NCBI GenBank assembly: GCA_002316235.1
Contig: DCDD01000183.1
Span: 1 to 16,253 of the forward strand
Direction of reading: 5' to 3'
DNA from: Bacteroidales bacterium UBA1064
GTDB lineage: Bacteria; Bacteroidota; Bacteroidia; Bacteroidales; Tenuifilaceae
Length of the DNA: 16,253 bases
The notes below the pieces were generated by a model. The model was given only the letters and a program-made list of their open reading frames with translations. It was not told where the DNA came from and did no database searches. How positions within the stretch are numbered: the stretch's first letter is position 1; each line of letters begins with the position of its first letter. A program made the translations under genes and the position numbers. Shown one piece after another: positions 1-7,449 of the stretch.

Positions 1-21
1 TTATCCTTTATCCTTTAACCT
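1..21. repeat. Three 7-bp tandem units at the window edge
   Basis: Positions 1-7 and 8-14 are both TTATCCT, and 15-21 is TTAACCT, one base different. The run lies immediately past the stop codon of the sensor/regulator gene and may continue to the left outside the window. On the minus strand it is a purine-rich AGGATAA run. It could be a small slippage repeat or part of the leader of the next minus-strand gene; the sequence here cannot decide. Confidence 0.55.
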
Positions 22-24
22 TCT

Positions 25-2880
25 TTAGAGCTTGAGGATGAAATCGTTCAGGCTTTCGTCGGTTGAGAGGTTCAGCCTTTTCCGAAGGCGGTACCTCCGC
101 TCCTCCACACCACGAACGGTAATGTTGAGCAGGGGGGCAATCTCCTTCGACGAGAGGTTCATCCGGATGTAGGCGCAAAGCCGTAAATCGCTTGTGGTCA
201 GGCTCGGGTAGGCATCCTTCAGGCTTTTGAAAAAGTTCTCGTGAGCCTGGTCAAACAGCTTTTGAAAGGTTTCCCAGTCGTGCTCATTCTCGATGTTCTG
301 GTTGATGAGCCTGGTTATACGGTCATAGTACTTGTTGGGAATGCGGTATCCCAGCTCATTCTTCATGTTTTCGAGCTCAGCGGCAAACTCCTGCAGAAGG
401 GCATTTTTTCTGATGAGGGACATGGTGTTCATGGCCAGCTGCGAGTTCTTGTTTTCGATGTCGGCCCGTAAGCGCTCATTCTGTATTCGCATGATTACCC
501 GCTCGTTTTCCTCGCGTTCCTTTTGAATTTTCTCCTGCTCCTGTCGTTGCTGCTGCTCAAAATGCTGCTTTATCCTTTTCTTGTAACGGTTGCGTGAAAT
601 GCCTGAAATGGCCAGAATGATGCAGATGTAGAGTATTCCGGCTTTCCACGAAAGGAAAAACGGGGGTTGAATGGAGAATTTCACCATGGCTGCTGGCGTC
701 AGAATTCCCTTGGAGTTCAACGTTCTAACCTTAAAGGTGTAATCGCCGGGGGGCAGGCGCTTGTAGCTCACCGAGGTTGATGTTTGCCAGGTGCTCCATT
801 CGCCATCCATACCCTCAAGCGTGTACTGGAAGTAGCGTTTGGTTCCTATCACCTCGTTTGAAGCGAAGGTAATGCTGATGTTGTTGAATTTTGCGGGAGA
901 AATCAGCATTCCCCTGGTCATCCTGGGCTTGATGCTGGCGCTGTCCTTTTCATTCCTCCAGAATCGCACGTCGTTGATGTTGGGGGGAAGGTTGACCTCA
1001 GGCAGCCTGTTGAGCTGAAGTATGTTGAGTATGGCAAAACCATTATCGAGGCAAACCAGCTGAAGGCTGTCGTTTAGCTGGATGATCTTCTCGTTCTCCT
1101 CAACAAGCTCCATGTTAAACATGTCGGGAATAACCCGGTAAAGCAGGTTGGCCTTGCCAAAGCGTATTTCGAAAAGCCCCCATTCGTCGTCCTTAATCAG
1201 CCAGTACTTGTCGTCGGGGAGGCTGGCAACGGCGTGAGCCTTCTCGAAACCCTGAAGCTGGGCGTTGAGCTCGCCGAAGGGCTCGAACCGCTCATTCAGG
1301 TCGTTCCACCTCAAAAATCCCGAACCCGTTGGAATTACAATTCTATTTTCGATTTTGTAGATGCGGTTGGTTTGAAAATTCAGGCCATGCTCCTGGCCAA
1401 TGTTCTCGATGCTGATGATGCTGTCAACATTGCTGTTGGTTTGCAGCCGGTTTACCCCCACAATGGAATGCCCCACCCAGATATTCTGCTGAAAGTCAAC
1501 CTGAAGAAATCGGCTGGGCGATGAGAATCCCTGAAGGATTTTGTTCTGTTCCCACCTCCCGTTGTTATTTCGGTAGGTTACCAGGTTGTTGTAGGTGCTT
1601 TGGATGAGCAAATCCTTTTCCTTGCTGAATTTTTCGAGGTTGTACCCGCCGCTTACAAAGCCTATCTTCTCAAGCTTGTCGTTTTCAAGCAGGTAGGTGC
1701 CGTCGTTTAGCCCGCAGTAAAGCTTCCCGTCAATCAGCTTAATAAACCAAACCTGGCCCTGCGAACCGGTAACCAGCGTTTTACCGGTGAGCATGTTTTC
1801 GCTGGAGAAGGAGTAGCGGAATATTCCCTGATTGGTTCCCAGGTAGAGGTATGAGCCAACCAGAACGCCGGAGTAGCACGAGAATTTATCGGTGTCGTCA
1901 ATGTGGATGCTCACGGGTGAGTTGAAAGCCACATAGCTTATACCCTTATCCTTACCAACCCAGATGTTGCCCATTTTATCCTTCTCGAGCGAAAGAATGG
2001 TGCTGTTCTGCAGATGCTTGGAGTCCAGCTGGTAAACCAGCTGCCCGTTGTGATCCAGAACCAGCACGCCCTTTAGAATGGTGCCAATGCAATAGTAATG
2101 TTGGGTTTCAACAGCGGTGTTCAGGTTGTAGGTTTTGAGTTCGGCATCCACGGCAGTGTGCCAGGGTTCAAAGGAGAACCCGTTGAACCTGTAAATGCCC
2201 ATGGAGTTGGTGCAAAATAGGATGTCGTTTTGATGGGTAAGGGCAGCCTTAATTTCGGTATCTGCAAATATCTCGCTGCCTTCCAACAGCTTAAGACCAT
2301 TTTCGGTAATGCGGTATAACCCGCCACCAATTCGCTGTGTGAAAAGTTCATCGTTTGCCTTAATAAGCAGAAGTATCGGAAAATCAAGAGGAACGGAGGA
2401 AACCTCCCGTCCATCGTAAACGTAAAGTGAGCCGAAACTCTGAAAATATATTTTCCCGTGGTGCTTGGCTATCCGCCAGTACTCCTGATTTTTAAGGTTG
2501 TTGCTTACCGTGGTTGACAGGCAATGGTAAATGGTTGGCTTTCCGTTGACAATATCGAAGTAGCCGAATTCATCGAGCAAGCCGACGTAAACCCTGCTGC
2601 TATCGTAGAGCACGGCACGAATAATGGATTTCCCGGGAACTGGCTTAAGCAGCCATTCGGCACCATCGTAACAGAGTAAACCGTGGTTATTGCCCGTAAA
2701 AACGGCAGATATACCTCCTAGGCTTACCGACCAGTTTTGGTTGGCAGCCCTATACTCCTTTTTATCGTAGTTGGTTATGTGTAGGGCCGATTGCCCCTGT
2801 AGCCGATTTAAGCTGAATGCAAATACTACAAAAAGAATAATATGAAGATGGATTGCCGGAAATTTTACCTCGAAGCGCAT
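25..2880 (-). CDS. Transmembrane beta-propeller sensor with Y_Y_Y domain, coiled coil and C-terminal LuxR-like HTH
   Basis: This is a large one-component regulator of a Bacteroidota-typical architecture. From the ATG at 2880 (951 aa) it has an N-terminal signal/anchor segment (about 9-30). A long region of repeated two-component-regulator-type propeller strands runs to about 650. A Y_Y_Y (triple-tyrosine) domain at about 675-735 includes RYFQYTLEGMDGEW and the PPGDYTFKVR signature. One transmembrane helix follows at about 742-764 (WKAGILYICIILAISG), then a Glu/Gln/Arg-rich coiled coil at about 770-845 and a LuxR/GerE-like helix-turn-helix at about 888-945 (SSKEIAPLLNIT, then VEERRYRLRKRL). 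No histidine-kinase or receiver domain is present, so a periplasmic signal would reach the cytoplasmic HTH directly through the helix and coiled coil (inference). The frame also opens at a TTG at 2904, but a promoter-like -7 box covers 2902-2909, which puts that TTG upstream of the likely transcript start, so I chose the ATG at 2880. Ligand and target genes are unknown; the likely targets lie outside the window or in the divergent guaD unit. Confidence 0.9.
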   Translation of the reverse strand: MRFEVKFPAIHLHIILFVVFAFSLNRLQGQSALHITNYDKKEYRAANQNWSVSLGGISAVFTGNNHGLLCYDGAEWLLKPVPGKSIIRAVLYDSSRVYVGLLDEFGYFDIVNGKPTIYHCLSTTVSNNLKNQEYWRIAKHHGKIYFQSFGSLYVYDGREVSSVPLDFPILLLIKANDELFTQRIGGGLYRITENGLKLLEGSEIFADTEIKAALTHQNDILFCTNSMGIYRFNGFSFEPWHTAVDAELKTYNLNTAVETQHYYCIGTILKGVLVLDHNGQLVYQLDSKHLQNSTILSLEKDKMGNIWVGKDKGISYVAFNSPVSIHIDDTDKFSCYSGVLVGSYLYLGTNQGIFRYSFSSENMLTGKTLVTGSQGQVWFIKLIDGKLYCGLNDGTYLLENDKLEKIGFVSGGYNLEKFSKEKDLLIQSTYNNLVTYRNNNGRWEQNKILQGFSSPSRFLQVDFQQNIWVGHSIVGVNRLQTNSNVDSIISIENIGQEHGLNFQTNRIYKIENRIVIPTGSGFLRWNDLNERFEPFGELNAQLQGFEKAHAVASLPDDKYWLIKDDEWGLFEIRFGKANLLYRVIPDMFNMELVEENEKIIQLNDSLQLVCLDNGFAILNILQLNRLPEVNLPPNINDVRFWRNEKDSASIKPRMTRGMLISPAKFNNISITFASNEVIGTKRYFQYTLEGMDGEWSTWQTSTSVSYKRLPPGDYTFKVRTLNSKGILTPAAMVKFSIQPPFFLSWKAGILYICIILAISGISRNRYKKRIKQHFEQQQRQEQEKIQKEREENERVIMRIQNERLRADIENKNSQLAMNTMSLIRKNALLQEFAAELENMKNELGYRIPNKYYDRITRLINQNIENEHDWETFQKLFDQAHENFFKSLKDAYPSLTTSDLRLCAYIRMNLSSKEIAPLLNITVRGVEERRYRLRKRLNLSTDESLNDFILKL

Positions 2881-2901
2881 ACGTTTGAAATTGGATCGTA
2901 A

Positions 2902-2931
2902 CAAAGTTAGAACTTATTACCTAAAAGCAAA
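2902..2931 (-). promoter_or_regulatory. Bacteroidota-type promoter for the sensor/regulator gene
   Basis: Read on the minus strand, TTTG (2931-2928) is followed after 18 bases by TAACTTTG (2909-2902), an exact match to the TAnnTTTG -7 consensus with a -33 TTTG at near-standard spacing. Transcription would begin near 2896, giving a leader of roughly 16 bases before the ATG at 2880. Confidence 0.6.
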
Positions 2932-3047
2932 GCATACGCTGGAAATTCAGAGGGTAATTTTTAAGGGCTAACTTATCCGTAGAGTTCAATTTTATGCTGC
3001 TGACAGTATTGAAAGGGGCTGAATTTTCCCCAAAACTCCCTGCCGCC

Positions 3048-3077
3048 TTTGTGGGGTTGGATAATTTGTTATATTTT
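3048..3077 (+). promoter_or_regulatory. Probable promoter for guaD and the patatin gene
   Basis: TTTG at 3048-3051 is followed after 18 bases by TATATTTT at 3070-3077, which matches the Bacteroidota -7 box TAnnTTTG except at the last base. The spacing equals that of the divergent promoter at 2902-2931. The predicted start near 3083 leaves about 24 bases before the guaD ATG. Confidence 0.4.
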
Positions 3078-3106
3078 TACAGGTTGAACAAAAATGAAGA
3101 TTATAG

Positions 3107-3601
3107 ATGAGTACTAAGGAGCAAACGCTGGAGAACGACGAGAAATTTATGGATGAAGCCATTGAGCTGGCAATCAAGGGGGTGATGTCCGATGAGGGTG
3201 GGCCGTTTGGGGCAATAGTGGTTAAGGATGGCAGGATTGTTGGCAAAGGCAACAACCATGTAACCTCCACCAACGATCCTACCGCCCATGCCGAGGTTAT
3301 GGCGATAAGGGATGCCTGCCGGACACTTAACACCTTTCAGCTGAACGGGTGCGTGCTTTACACCTCGTGCGAGCCTTGTCCGATGTGTCTTGGAGCGATT
3401 TACTGGGCTCGTCTCGATAAGGTGTTCTACTCGGCCAACCGCCATATTGCCTCGTACCATGGTTTCGACGATAGCTTCATTTACAACGAGGTTAACCTTT
3501 CGTTCGATAAACGACGCATTCCCTTTATCAACATTAGCCCCGAAAAGGGGTTGGTTCCCTTCAGGGAGTGGGAAAAGAAGGATGATAAGATTAAGTACTA
3601 A
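3107..3601 (+). CDS. guaD: Guanine deaminase (cytidine/deoxycytidylate deaminase fold)
   Basis: Predicted to hydrolyse guanine to xanthine and ammonia in purine salvage, in the cytoplasm. The 164-aa protein carries the zinc-deaminase signature: H61-A-E63 (His ligand and catalytic Glu) and P90-C91-P-M-C94 (two Cys ligands). It resembles the small bacterial GuaD of Bacillus subtilis (about 156 aa), rather than the tRNA adenosine deaminase TadA, in several stretches: GGPFGAIVVKDG near the N-terminus, NDPTAHAE before the active site, YTSCEPCPMCLGAIYWAR around the Cys ligands, GFDDSFIYNE at about 119-128, and a C-terminus ending in KY. The start at 3107 leaves about 13 residues before the conserved domain. 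The patatin gene follows after 44 bases on the same strand, so the two may be co-transcribed. Family is certain; substrate is inferred from the GuaD-specific pattern and has not been tested here. Confidence 0.9.
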   Translation: MSTKEQTLENDEKFMDEAIELAIKGVMSDEGGPFGAIVVKDGRIVGKGNNHVTSTNDPTAHAEVMAIRDACRTLNTFQLNGCVLYTSCEPCPMCLGAIYWARLDKVFYSANRHIASYHGFDDSFIYNEVNLSFDKRRIPFINISPEKGLVPFREWEKKDDKIKY

Positions 3602-3645
3602 CCCGTTAGCCCATTTTGTTCCGGCAGCAGGTTGGGGTTGTATAA

Positions 3646-4581
3646 ATGCACCATTATGAGTGGCAGGCAATGTTAGGGCTGTCGAAAAAAGGTAACACAG
3701 GTGTTTCCCTGGTGCTATCGAGTGGTGGAGCCAGAGGGTTAGCACACATTGGGGTTATTGAGGAGTTACTTACCCGGGACTTTTGTATCAACTCGGTGGT
3801 TGGCTCATCAATGGGTGCCTTGGTGGCTGGTTTGTACGCCTCGGAAGGGCTTGAGAATTTTAAGAACTGGGCTGTTGGACTCAGTAAACTTGAGATGCTC
3901 TCGCTTGTTGATTTCACCCTAACCTCCAGGGGTATCATAAAGGGTGAAAAGGTTTTCAACCAGATGCAAAAGCTGGGGTTAATTCCCGACATCAACATAG
4001 AGGACCTGCCTATCCCTTTTGCTGCCGTAGCGGTTGACATCATTAATGGCAAGGAGGTGGTGTTCCGTAGCGGTAGTTTACTTAAGGCTATTCGTGCTTC
4101 AATTGCAATTCCTAGTGTTTTCACTCCGGTAGCACATGAAGATGGGCTGCTGATTGATGGAGGCGTTCTTTCGCCTCTTCCCCTCCAGCATGCAACTCGG
4201 AGTAAGCACGACTTGCTGGTTGCCGTTGATGTGAACTCGTTTACTCCGTATGGCAAGCCTATAGCTAGGATCAGAAGGAGAATGGAGCAGGTTGACAAGC
4301 CTAAGCTGTTAAAGAAGTGGGACGCATTCAACCGTCAGCATAAGCAACCCATGTCCGGGAGGGCTATGCAAAAAGGGGTTGGCTACCTGCAGCTACTTAC
4401 CCGCTCGTCGCTGCTAATGCAAGCCAAGTTAACCCAATATGCCGTGGGTGAATCCACACCCGACATACTGGTGCCCATTTCGAAGGATGTTTCCACAGCT
4501 TATGAGTTTTACAGGGCCAACGAGCTCATAGGGTTCGGACGGCAAAGGTGCGCCGAGGTGCTCGATGGGAAGGGGTTATAG
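3646..4581 (+). CDS. Patatin-like phospholipase / acyl hydrolase (RssA-type)
   Basis: A serine acyl hydrolase of the patatin family, 311 aa, predicted to cleave acyl esters such as phospholipids. The full catalytic kit is visible: the glycine-rich oxyanion loop GGARG at 27-31, the nucleophile elbow GSSMG with Ser55, and the dyad Asp171 in DGG. There is no signal peptide or obvious membrane segment, so it is probably cytoplasmic or peripherally membrane-bound. The length and the SSGGARGLAHIGV start match the short bacterial RssA/YchK-like group rather than the secreted, beta-barrel-fused patatins of Bacteroidota. An in-frame ATG at 3670 is an alternative start, since conservation begins only at about residue 19. 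Its last 6 bases overlap the convergent 3' end of rlmB. The C-terminal 100 residues are Arg/Lys-rich in places (RIRRRM) and have no recognisable domain. The physiological substrate is unknown. Confidence 0.88.
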   Translation: MHHYEWQAMLGLSKKGNTGVSLVLSSGGARGLAHIGVIEELLTRDFCINSVVGSSMGALVAGLYASEGLENFKNWAVGLSKLEMLSLVDFTLTSRGIIKGEKVFNQMQKLGLIPDINIEDLPIPFAAVAVDIINGKEVVFRSGSLLKAIRASIAIPSVFTPVAHEDGLLIDGGVLSPLPLQHATRSKHDLLVAVDVNSFTPYGKPIARIRRRMEQVDKPKLLKKWDAFNRQHKQPMSGRAMQKGVGYLQLLTRSSLLMQAKLTQYAVGESTPDILVPISKDVSTAYEFYRANELIGFGRQRCAEVLDGKGL

Positions 4582-5319
4582 TAAGCGTTGCCTAACCACC
4601 TCGTAGAGCACTACCCCGGTAGCCACCGAAACGTTTAGCGATTCAATTTTCCCGAATATGGGTATTCTCACCAGCTCATCGGCAAGCTTGATAATATCGG
4701 GGCTAATGCCGGTATCCTCTGAACCCGCTACTATGGCAACTGCCCCCGTAAGGTTAGCCTCAAAGGGAGATTTTTGGGCTTTTTCGGTAGCAGCGATAAC
4801 TTTAAAACCATGTTGTTTCAGCAGGTTAATGGTTATTTTTAGGCTGCCTACCCGGCATACCGGGATATGATTCAGCGCACCAGCCGAGGTTTTTAGGGCA
4901 TCGCTACCCATGCTTGCAGCACCCTTTGCTGGCACTACAATTGCATCCACTCCTGCACATTCGGCAGTTCGGGCAATTGCGCCAAAATTCCGAACATCGG
5001 TTACCCCGTCGAGCATAAGAATAAATGGTTTTATCTCCCTTTCAAGCAGCTTGGGAAGGATATGCTCAAGGTTCTGAAACTCTACGGGCGACGAGAAGGC
5101 CACAACCCCCTGGTGATTTTTATCCTTAAACTTGTCGAACGCTTCAAGCGGGACGTACTGGACAGGAACATTCCTTTGCTTTAGCAGCACCATCAGCTCC
5201 GACACCAGGCTGCCGCTCAACCCCTGCTTTACAACTACCCTGCTTATTTTCATTCCCGATTCCAGAGCTTCCATCACCGGACGAATACCGTAGATTGGGC
5301 TGTCTTTTTGATTATCCAT
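4576..5319 (-). CDS. rlmB: 23S rRNA (guanosine-2251-2'-O-)methyltransferase, TrmH/SPOUT family
   Basis: Methylates the ribose of a conserved guanosine in the P-loop of 23S rRNA using S-adenosylmethionine. The 247-aa length is close to E. coli RlmB (243 aa). An N-terminal L30e-like RNA-binding part (about 8-80) opens with GIRPVMEAL and ends in the HQGVVA segment. The SPOUT catalytic part (about 97-247) has motif 1 NFGAIARTAECAG (111-123, with Asn111 and Arg117), motif 2 GSEDTG (199-204) and the knot motif IESLNVSVA (225-233). Motif 2 has Asp-Thr where many TrmH proteins have Glu-Gly; I believe this is a common variant in this phylum. The gene starts 11 bases after the ABC-F stop codon and is very probably expressed from the same transcript. 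RlmB and the related tRNA methylase TrmH are hard to separate by eye; the L30e-like N-terminus favours RlmB. Confidence 0.88.
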   Translation of the reverse strand: MDNQKDSPIYGIRPVMEALESGMKISRVVVKQGLSGSLVSELMVLLKQRNVPVQYVPLEAFDKFKDKNHQGVVAFSSPVEFQNLEHILPKLLEREIKPFILMLDGVTDVRNFGAIARTAECAGVDAIVVPAKGAASMGSDALKTSAGALNHIPVCRVGSLKITINLLKQHGFKVIAATEKAQKSPFEANLTGAVAIVAGSEDTGISPDIIKLADELVRIPIFGKIESLNVSVATGVVLYEVVRQRLL

Positions 5320-5330
5320 AGCTGCCAGTG

Positions 5331-7289
5331 TTAAAGTGCATTTCGTTTCAACTTCAGCTCCTCCAGCTTTAGGGAGAGCTCCTCCCAGCGCTGCATGTAA
5401 TCAAGAAGCTGCCTTTTTTTATTTTCGTAGCCTGCAAAAAAGTCGGAATCCGACAGGTTTATGCTGTGTGAGTCCGGTTCGGCCAGTTTGCGGTTAATAT
5501 CATCAATCTCATTCTCCATGGCCGATATTTTGCTTTCAACCTGCTTCAGGCTATTTTCCATGTTTCGTATTTCGCGATCAAGTTCCCTGCGCTCCGACCA
5601 TAGCCTTTTAAGATCCGATCCATTGCCGGAGCTGGTAGTTTGAGCATCAACCCGAGCTTTGTGCTCCAGTTGTTTCAGGCTTTCCAACTTCTTACGTTGG
5701 AGGAAATCGTAGATTCCCCCAATGTGCTCACGCACAGCACCATCGGAAAACTCATAAACCTTGCCTACAAGTCCATCCAGAAAATCTCTGTCGTGTGAAA
5801 CCAGTATTGCCGTTCCATCATACTGCATCAGGGCCGATTTGAGCACCTCCTTCGAGTGCATGTCAAGGTGGTTGGTTGGCTCGTCGAGGACAAGCAGGTT
5901 GTAGGGTTGGAGCATCAACTTAGCCAGGGCCAGGCGATTACGCTCACCACCGGAAAGGACGCTGACTTTTTTATCTACATCATCACCCCTGAAAAGGAAA
6001 GCGCCAAGAATATCGCGCATCCTGGTTCGGATGTCCCCAACCGCAACCCTGTCAATGGTTTCGAGAACGGTGAGGGAGCCGTCGAGCAGCTCATCCTGAT
6101 TCTGGGCAAAGTAGCCAATGGCTACATTATGGCCTATTCTAAGTGAGCCCTCATGGCTAAGCTCGCCAGTTATTATTCGGCTCATGGTAGTTTTTCCCTC
6201 CCCATTTCTACCAACAAAAGCCACCTTTTGCCCGCGCTCGATAGTGAAGTTCACCCCGCCAAAAATTTTTTTGGAACCAAAGCTTTTTGCCACATCTTTT
6301 GCCTCACAAACCACATCGCCCGAGCGGGGAGCAGAGGGGAAGCGGATGTTTACCGAAGCAGTATTATCCTCATCAACCTCAATAATCTCCATCCTTTCGA
6401 GCATTTTGATGCGCGACTGAACCTGAACGGACTTGGTGGCCTTGTAGCGAAAACGCTCAATAAAATCATTGGTATCTTCAATTACCTTTTGTTGATTCCG
6501 GTAAGCGGCCATTTGCTGCTCACGCCTTAGCCTGTGAAGCTCTACATATTGGGAGTAGGGAACTTTATAGTCGTACAGCTTGCCAAGTGAAAGCTCAACG
6601 GTTCGTTGCGTTACATTGTCAAGGAAAGCCCTGTCGTGCGAAATGAGCAGCAGCGATCCCTGGTAGTCCTTAAGGTAGTCCTCCAGCCATTGAATAGACT
6701 CAATATCAAGATGGTTGGTGGGTTCATCAAGCAGGAGAACCTGTGGTTTGCGAAGTAGAATTTTGGCAAGCTCGACCCGCATTCTCCATCCACCGCTAAA
6801 CTCGCCGGTTGTCCTGTCGAAATCGCTACGCCTAAATCCTAACCCAAGTAACGTTTGCTCGGCTTTAGCATTGGCCGTTCCGCCATCCAGCAGGTTAAAC
6901 CTGTCGGTTAGTTCAGACAAGCGGTTTATCAGCTGCAGGTAGCCGGCAGACTCGTAATCGTTTCTTCCCGAGAGTTCCTCACCTATTTTGTCGATGCTCC
7001 TACTCAGCTCGAGGGTTTCGGAAAATGCCATAAGGGTTTCGTCCATAACGCTTCTGCCCGATGGCAATGCCATTTGCTGGGGGAGGTATCCAATGCTAAC
7101 GCTGCCTGGCATCGAAACGCGTCCTGAGGTTGGCTGCATTTCGCCTGCAATAATCTTTAGTAGGGTAGTTTTTCCTGCGCCGTTTCGGCCAACCAACCCA
7201 ACCCGTTCGCCCTCGTTAAGCTGAAAGCTGATTTCCTTGAAAAGTTCAAAACCTCCGAAGCTGAGGGTTAGCTGGTTTACTGATATCAT
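5331..7289 (-). CDS. ABC-F family ATPase (ribosome-associated, housekeeping type)
   Basis: A 652-aa soluble protein with two ABC cassettes and no membrane domain. Cassette 1 has Walker A GRNGAGKTT (34-42), the signature FSGGW around Ser165, Walker B LLLDEPTNHLD (185-195) and switch His218. Cassette 2 has Walker A GRNGEGKTT (360-368, Lys366), the signature LSGGE around Ser446 and Walker B LVLDEPTNHLD (466-476). The linker (about 240-320) holds the charged helical pair typical of ABC-F proteins, and a C-terminal coiled coil runs from about 535 to 650. ABC-F proteins bind the ribosomal E site and influence the peptidyl-tRNA. The linker is of ordinary length, without the long extension of antibiotic-resistance ABC-F proteins, so a general translation role like EttA/Uup/YdiF is likelier than resistance (inference). 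It leads a two-gene unit with rlmB. A -7-like box lies 29 bases upstream of the ATG. Confidence 0.92.
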   Translation of the reverse strand: MISVNQLTLSFGGFELFKEISFQLNEGERVGLVGRNGAGKTTLLKIIAGEMQPTSGRVSMPGSVSIGYLPQQMALPSGRSVMDETLMAFSETLELSRSIDKIGEELSGRNDYESAGYLQLINRLSELTDRFNLLDGGTANAKAEQTLLGLGFRRSDFDRTTGEFSGGWRMRVELAKILLRKPQVLLLDEPTNHLDIESIQWLEDYLKDYQGSLLLISHDRAFLDNVTQRTVELSLGKLYDYKVPYSQYVELHRLRREQQMAAYRNQQKVIEDTNDFIERFRYKATKSVQVQSRIKMLERMEIIEVDEDNTASVNIRFPSAPRSGDVVCEAKDVAKSFGSKKIFGGVNFTIERGQKVAFVGRNGEGKTTMSRIITGELSHEGSLRIGHNVAIGYFAQNQDELLDGSLTVLETIDRVAVGDIRTRMRDILGAFLFRGDDVDKKVSVLSGGERNRLALAKLMLQPYNLLVLDEPTNHLDMHSKEVLKSALMQYDGTAILVSHDRDFLDGLVGKVYEFSDGAVREHIGGIYDFLQRKKLESLKQLEHKARVDAQTTSSGNGSDLKRLWSERRELDREIRNMENSLKQVESKISAMENEIDDINRKLAEPDSHSINLSDSDFFAGYENKKRQLLDYMQRWEELSLKLEELKLKRNAL

Positions 7290-7317
7290 CTGAGACTACT
7301 CGAAAAGTTATTGGCTG

Positions 7318-7325
7318 CAAAGATA
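7318..7325 (-). promoter_or_regulatory. -7 box for the ABC-F/rlmB unit
   Basis: On the minus strand this reads TATCTTTG, an exact TAnnTTTG match, 28 bases upstream of the ABC-F ATG at 7289. The implied transcript start near 7311 gives a leader of about 22 bases. A TTG at the -33 side exists at 7349-7351, but with 23 bases of spacing, longer than usual, so only the -7 part is called. Confidence 0.45.
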
Positions 7326-7449
7326 CTAATTTCGCTTCACCCTGCCATCAATGGCATTATTGTGCCCTCCAGACCGTGAAGCTGTGGATGTGCAGTTGTG
7401 ATGATGTTGATGGAGGAGGAGTGATTGCGTTAACCACAACCATTGTGGG

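Noticed and set aside
2932..3047. Possible purine riboswitch or structured leader before guaD
   Set aside because: Only weak 4-bp GGGG/CCCC pairings are visible, with no purine-riboswitch core, and the likely transcript start lies downstream of them.
3094..3117. Seven-codon upstream reading frame (MKIIDEY) overlapping the guaD start
   Set aside because: It is too short and has no visible ribosome-binding signal. An ATG in this AT-rich leader is easily due to chance.
3101..3745. Open frame of 214 codons on the minus strand across guaD
   Set aside because: It is antisense to a gene with a full deaminase signature and has a low-complexity, family-less translation, so it is a shadow frame.
3654..4331. 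Open frame of 225 codons on the minus strand across the patatin gene
   Set aside because: It mirrors a gene with a complete patatin motif set, and its Ser/Pro-rich translation looks like reverse-frame sequence.
3646..4581. Patatin as a CBASS-type (CapV) antiphage effector
   Set aside because: There is no cyclic-nucleotide synthase or accessory gene beside it. The neighbour is a guanine deaminase, and the protein looks like an ordinary RssA-type hydrolase.
5331..7289. ABC-F protein as an antibiotic-resistance determinant
   Set aside because: The interdomain linker is of ordinary length and the gene sits with rlmB without mobile-element traces, so a housekeeping role is more likely.
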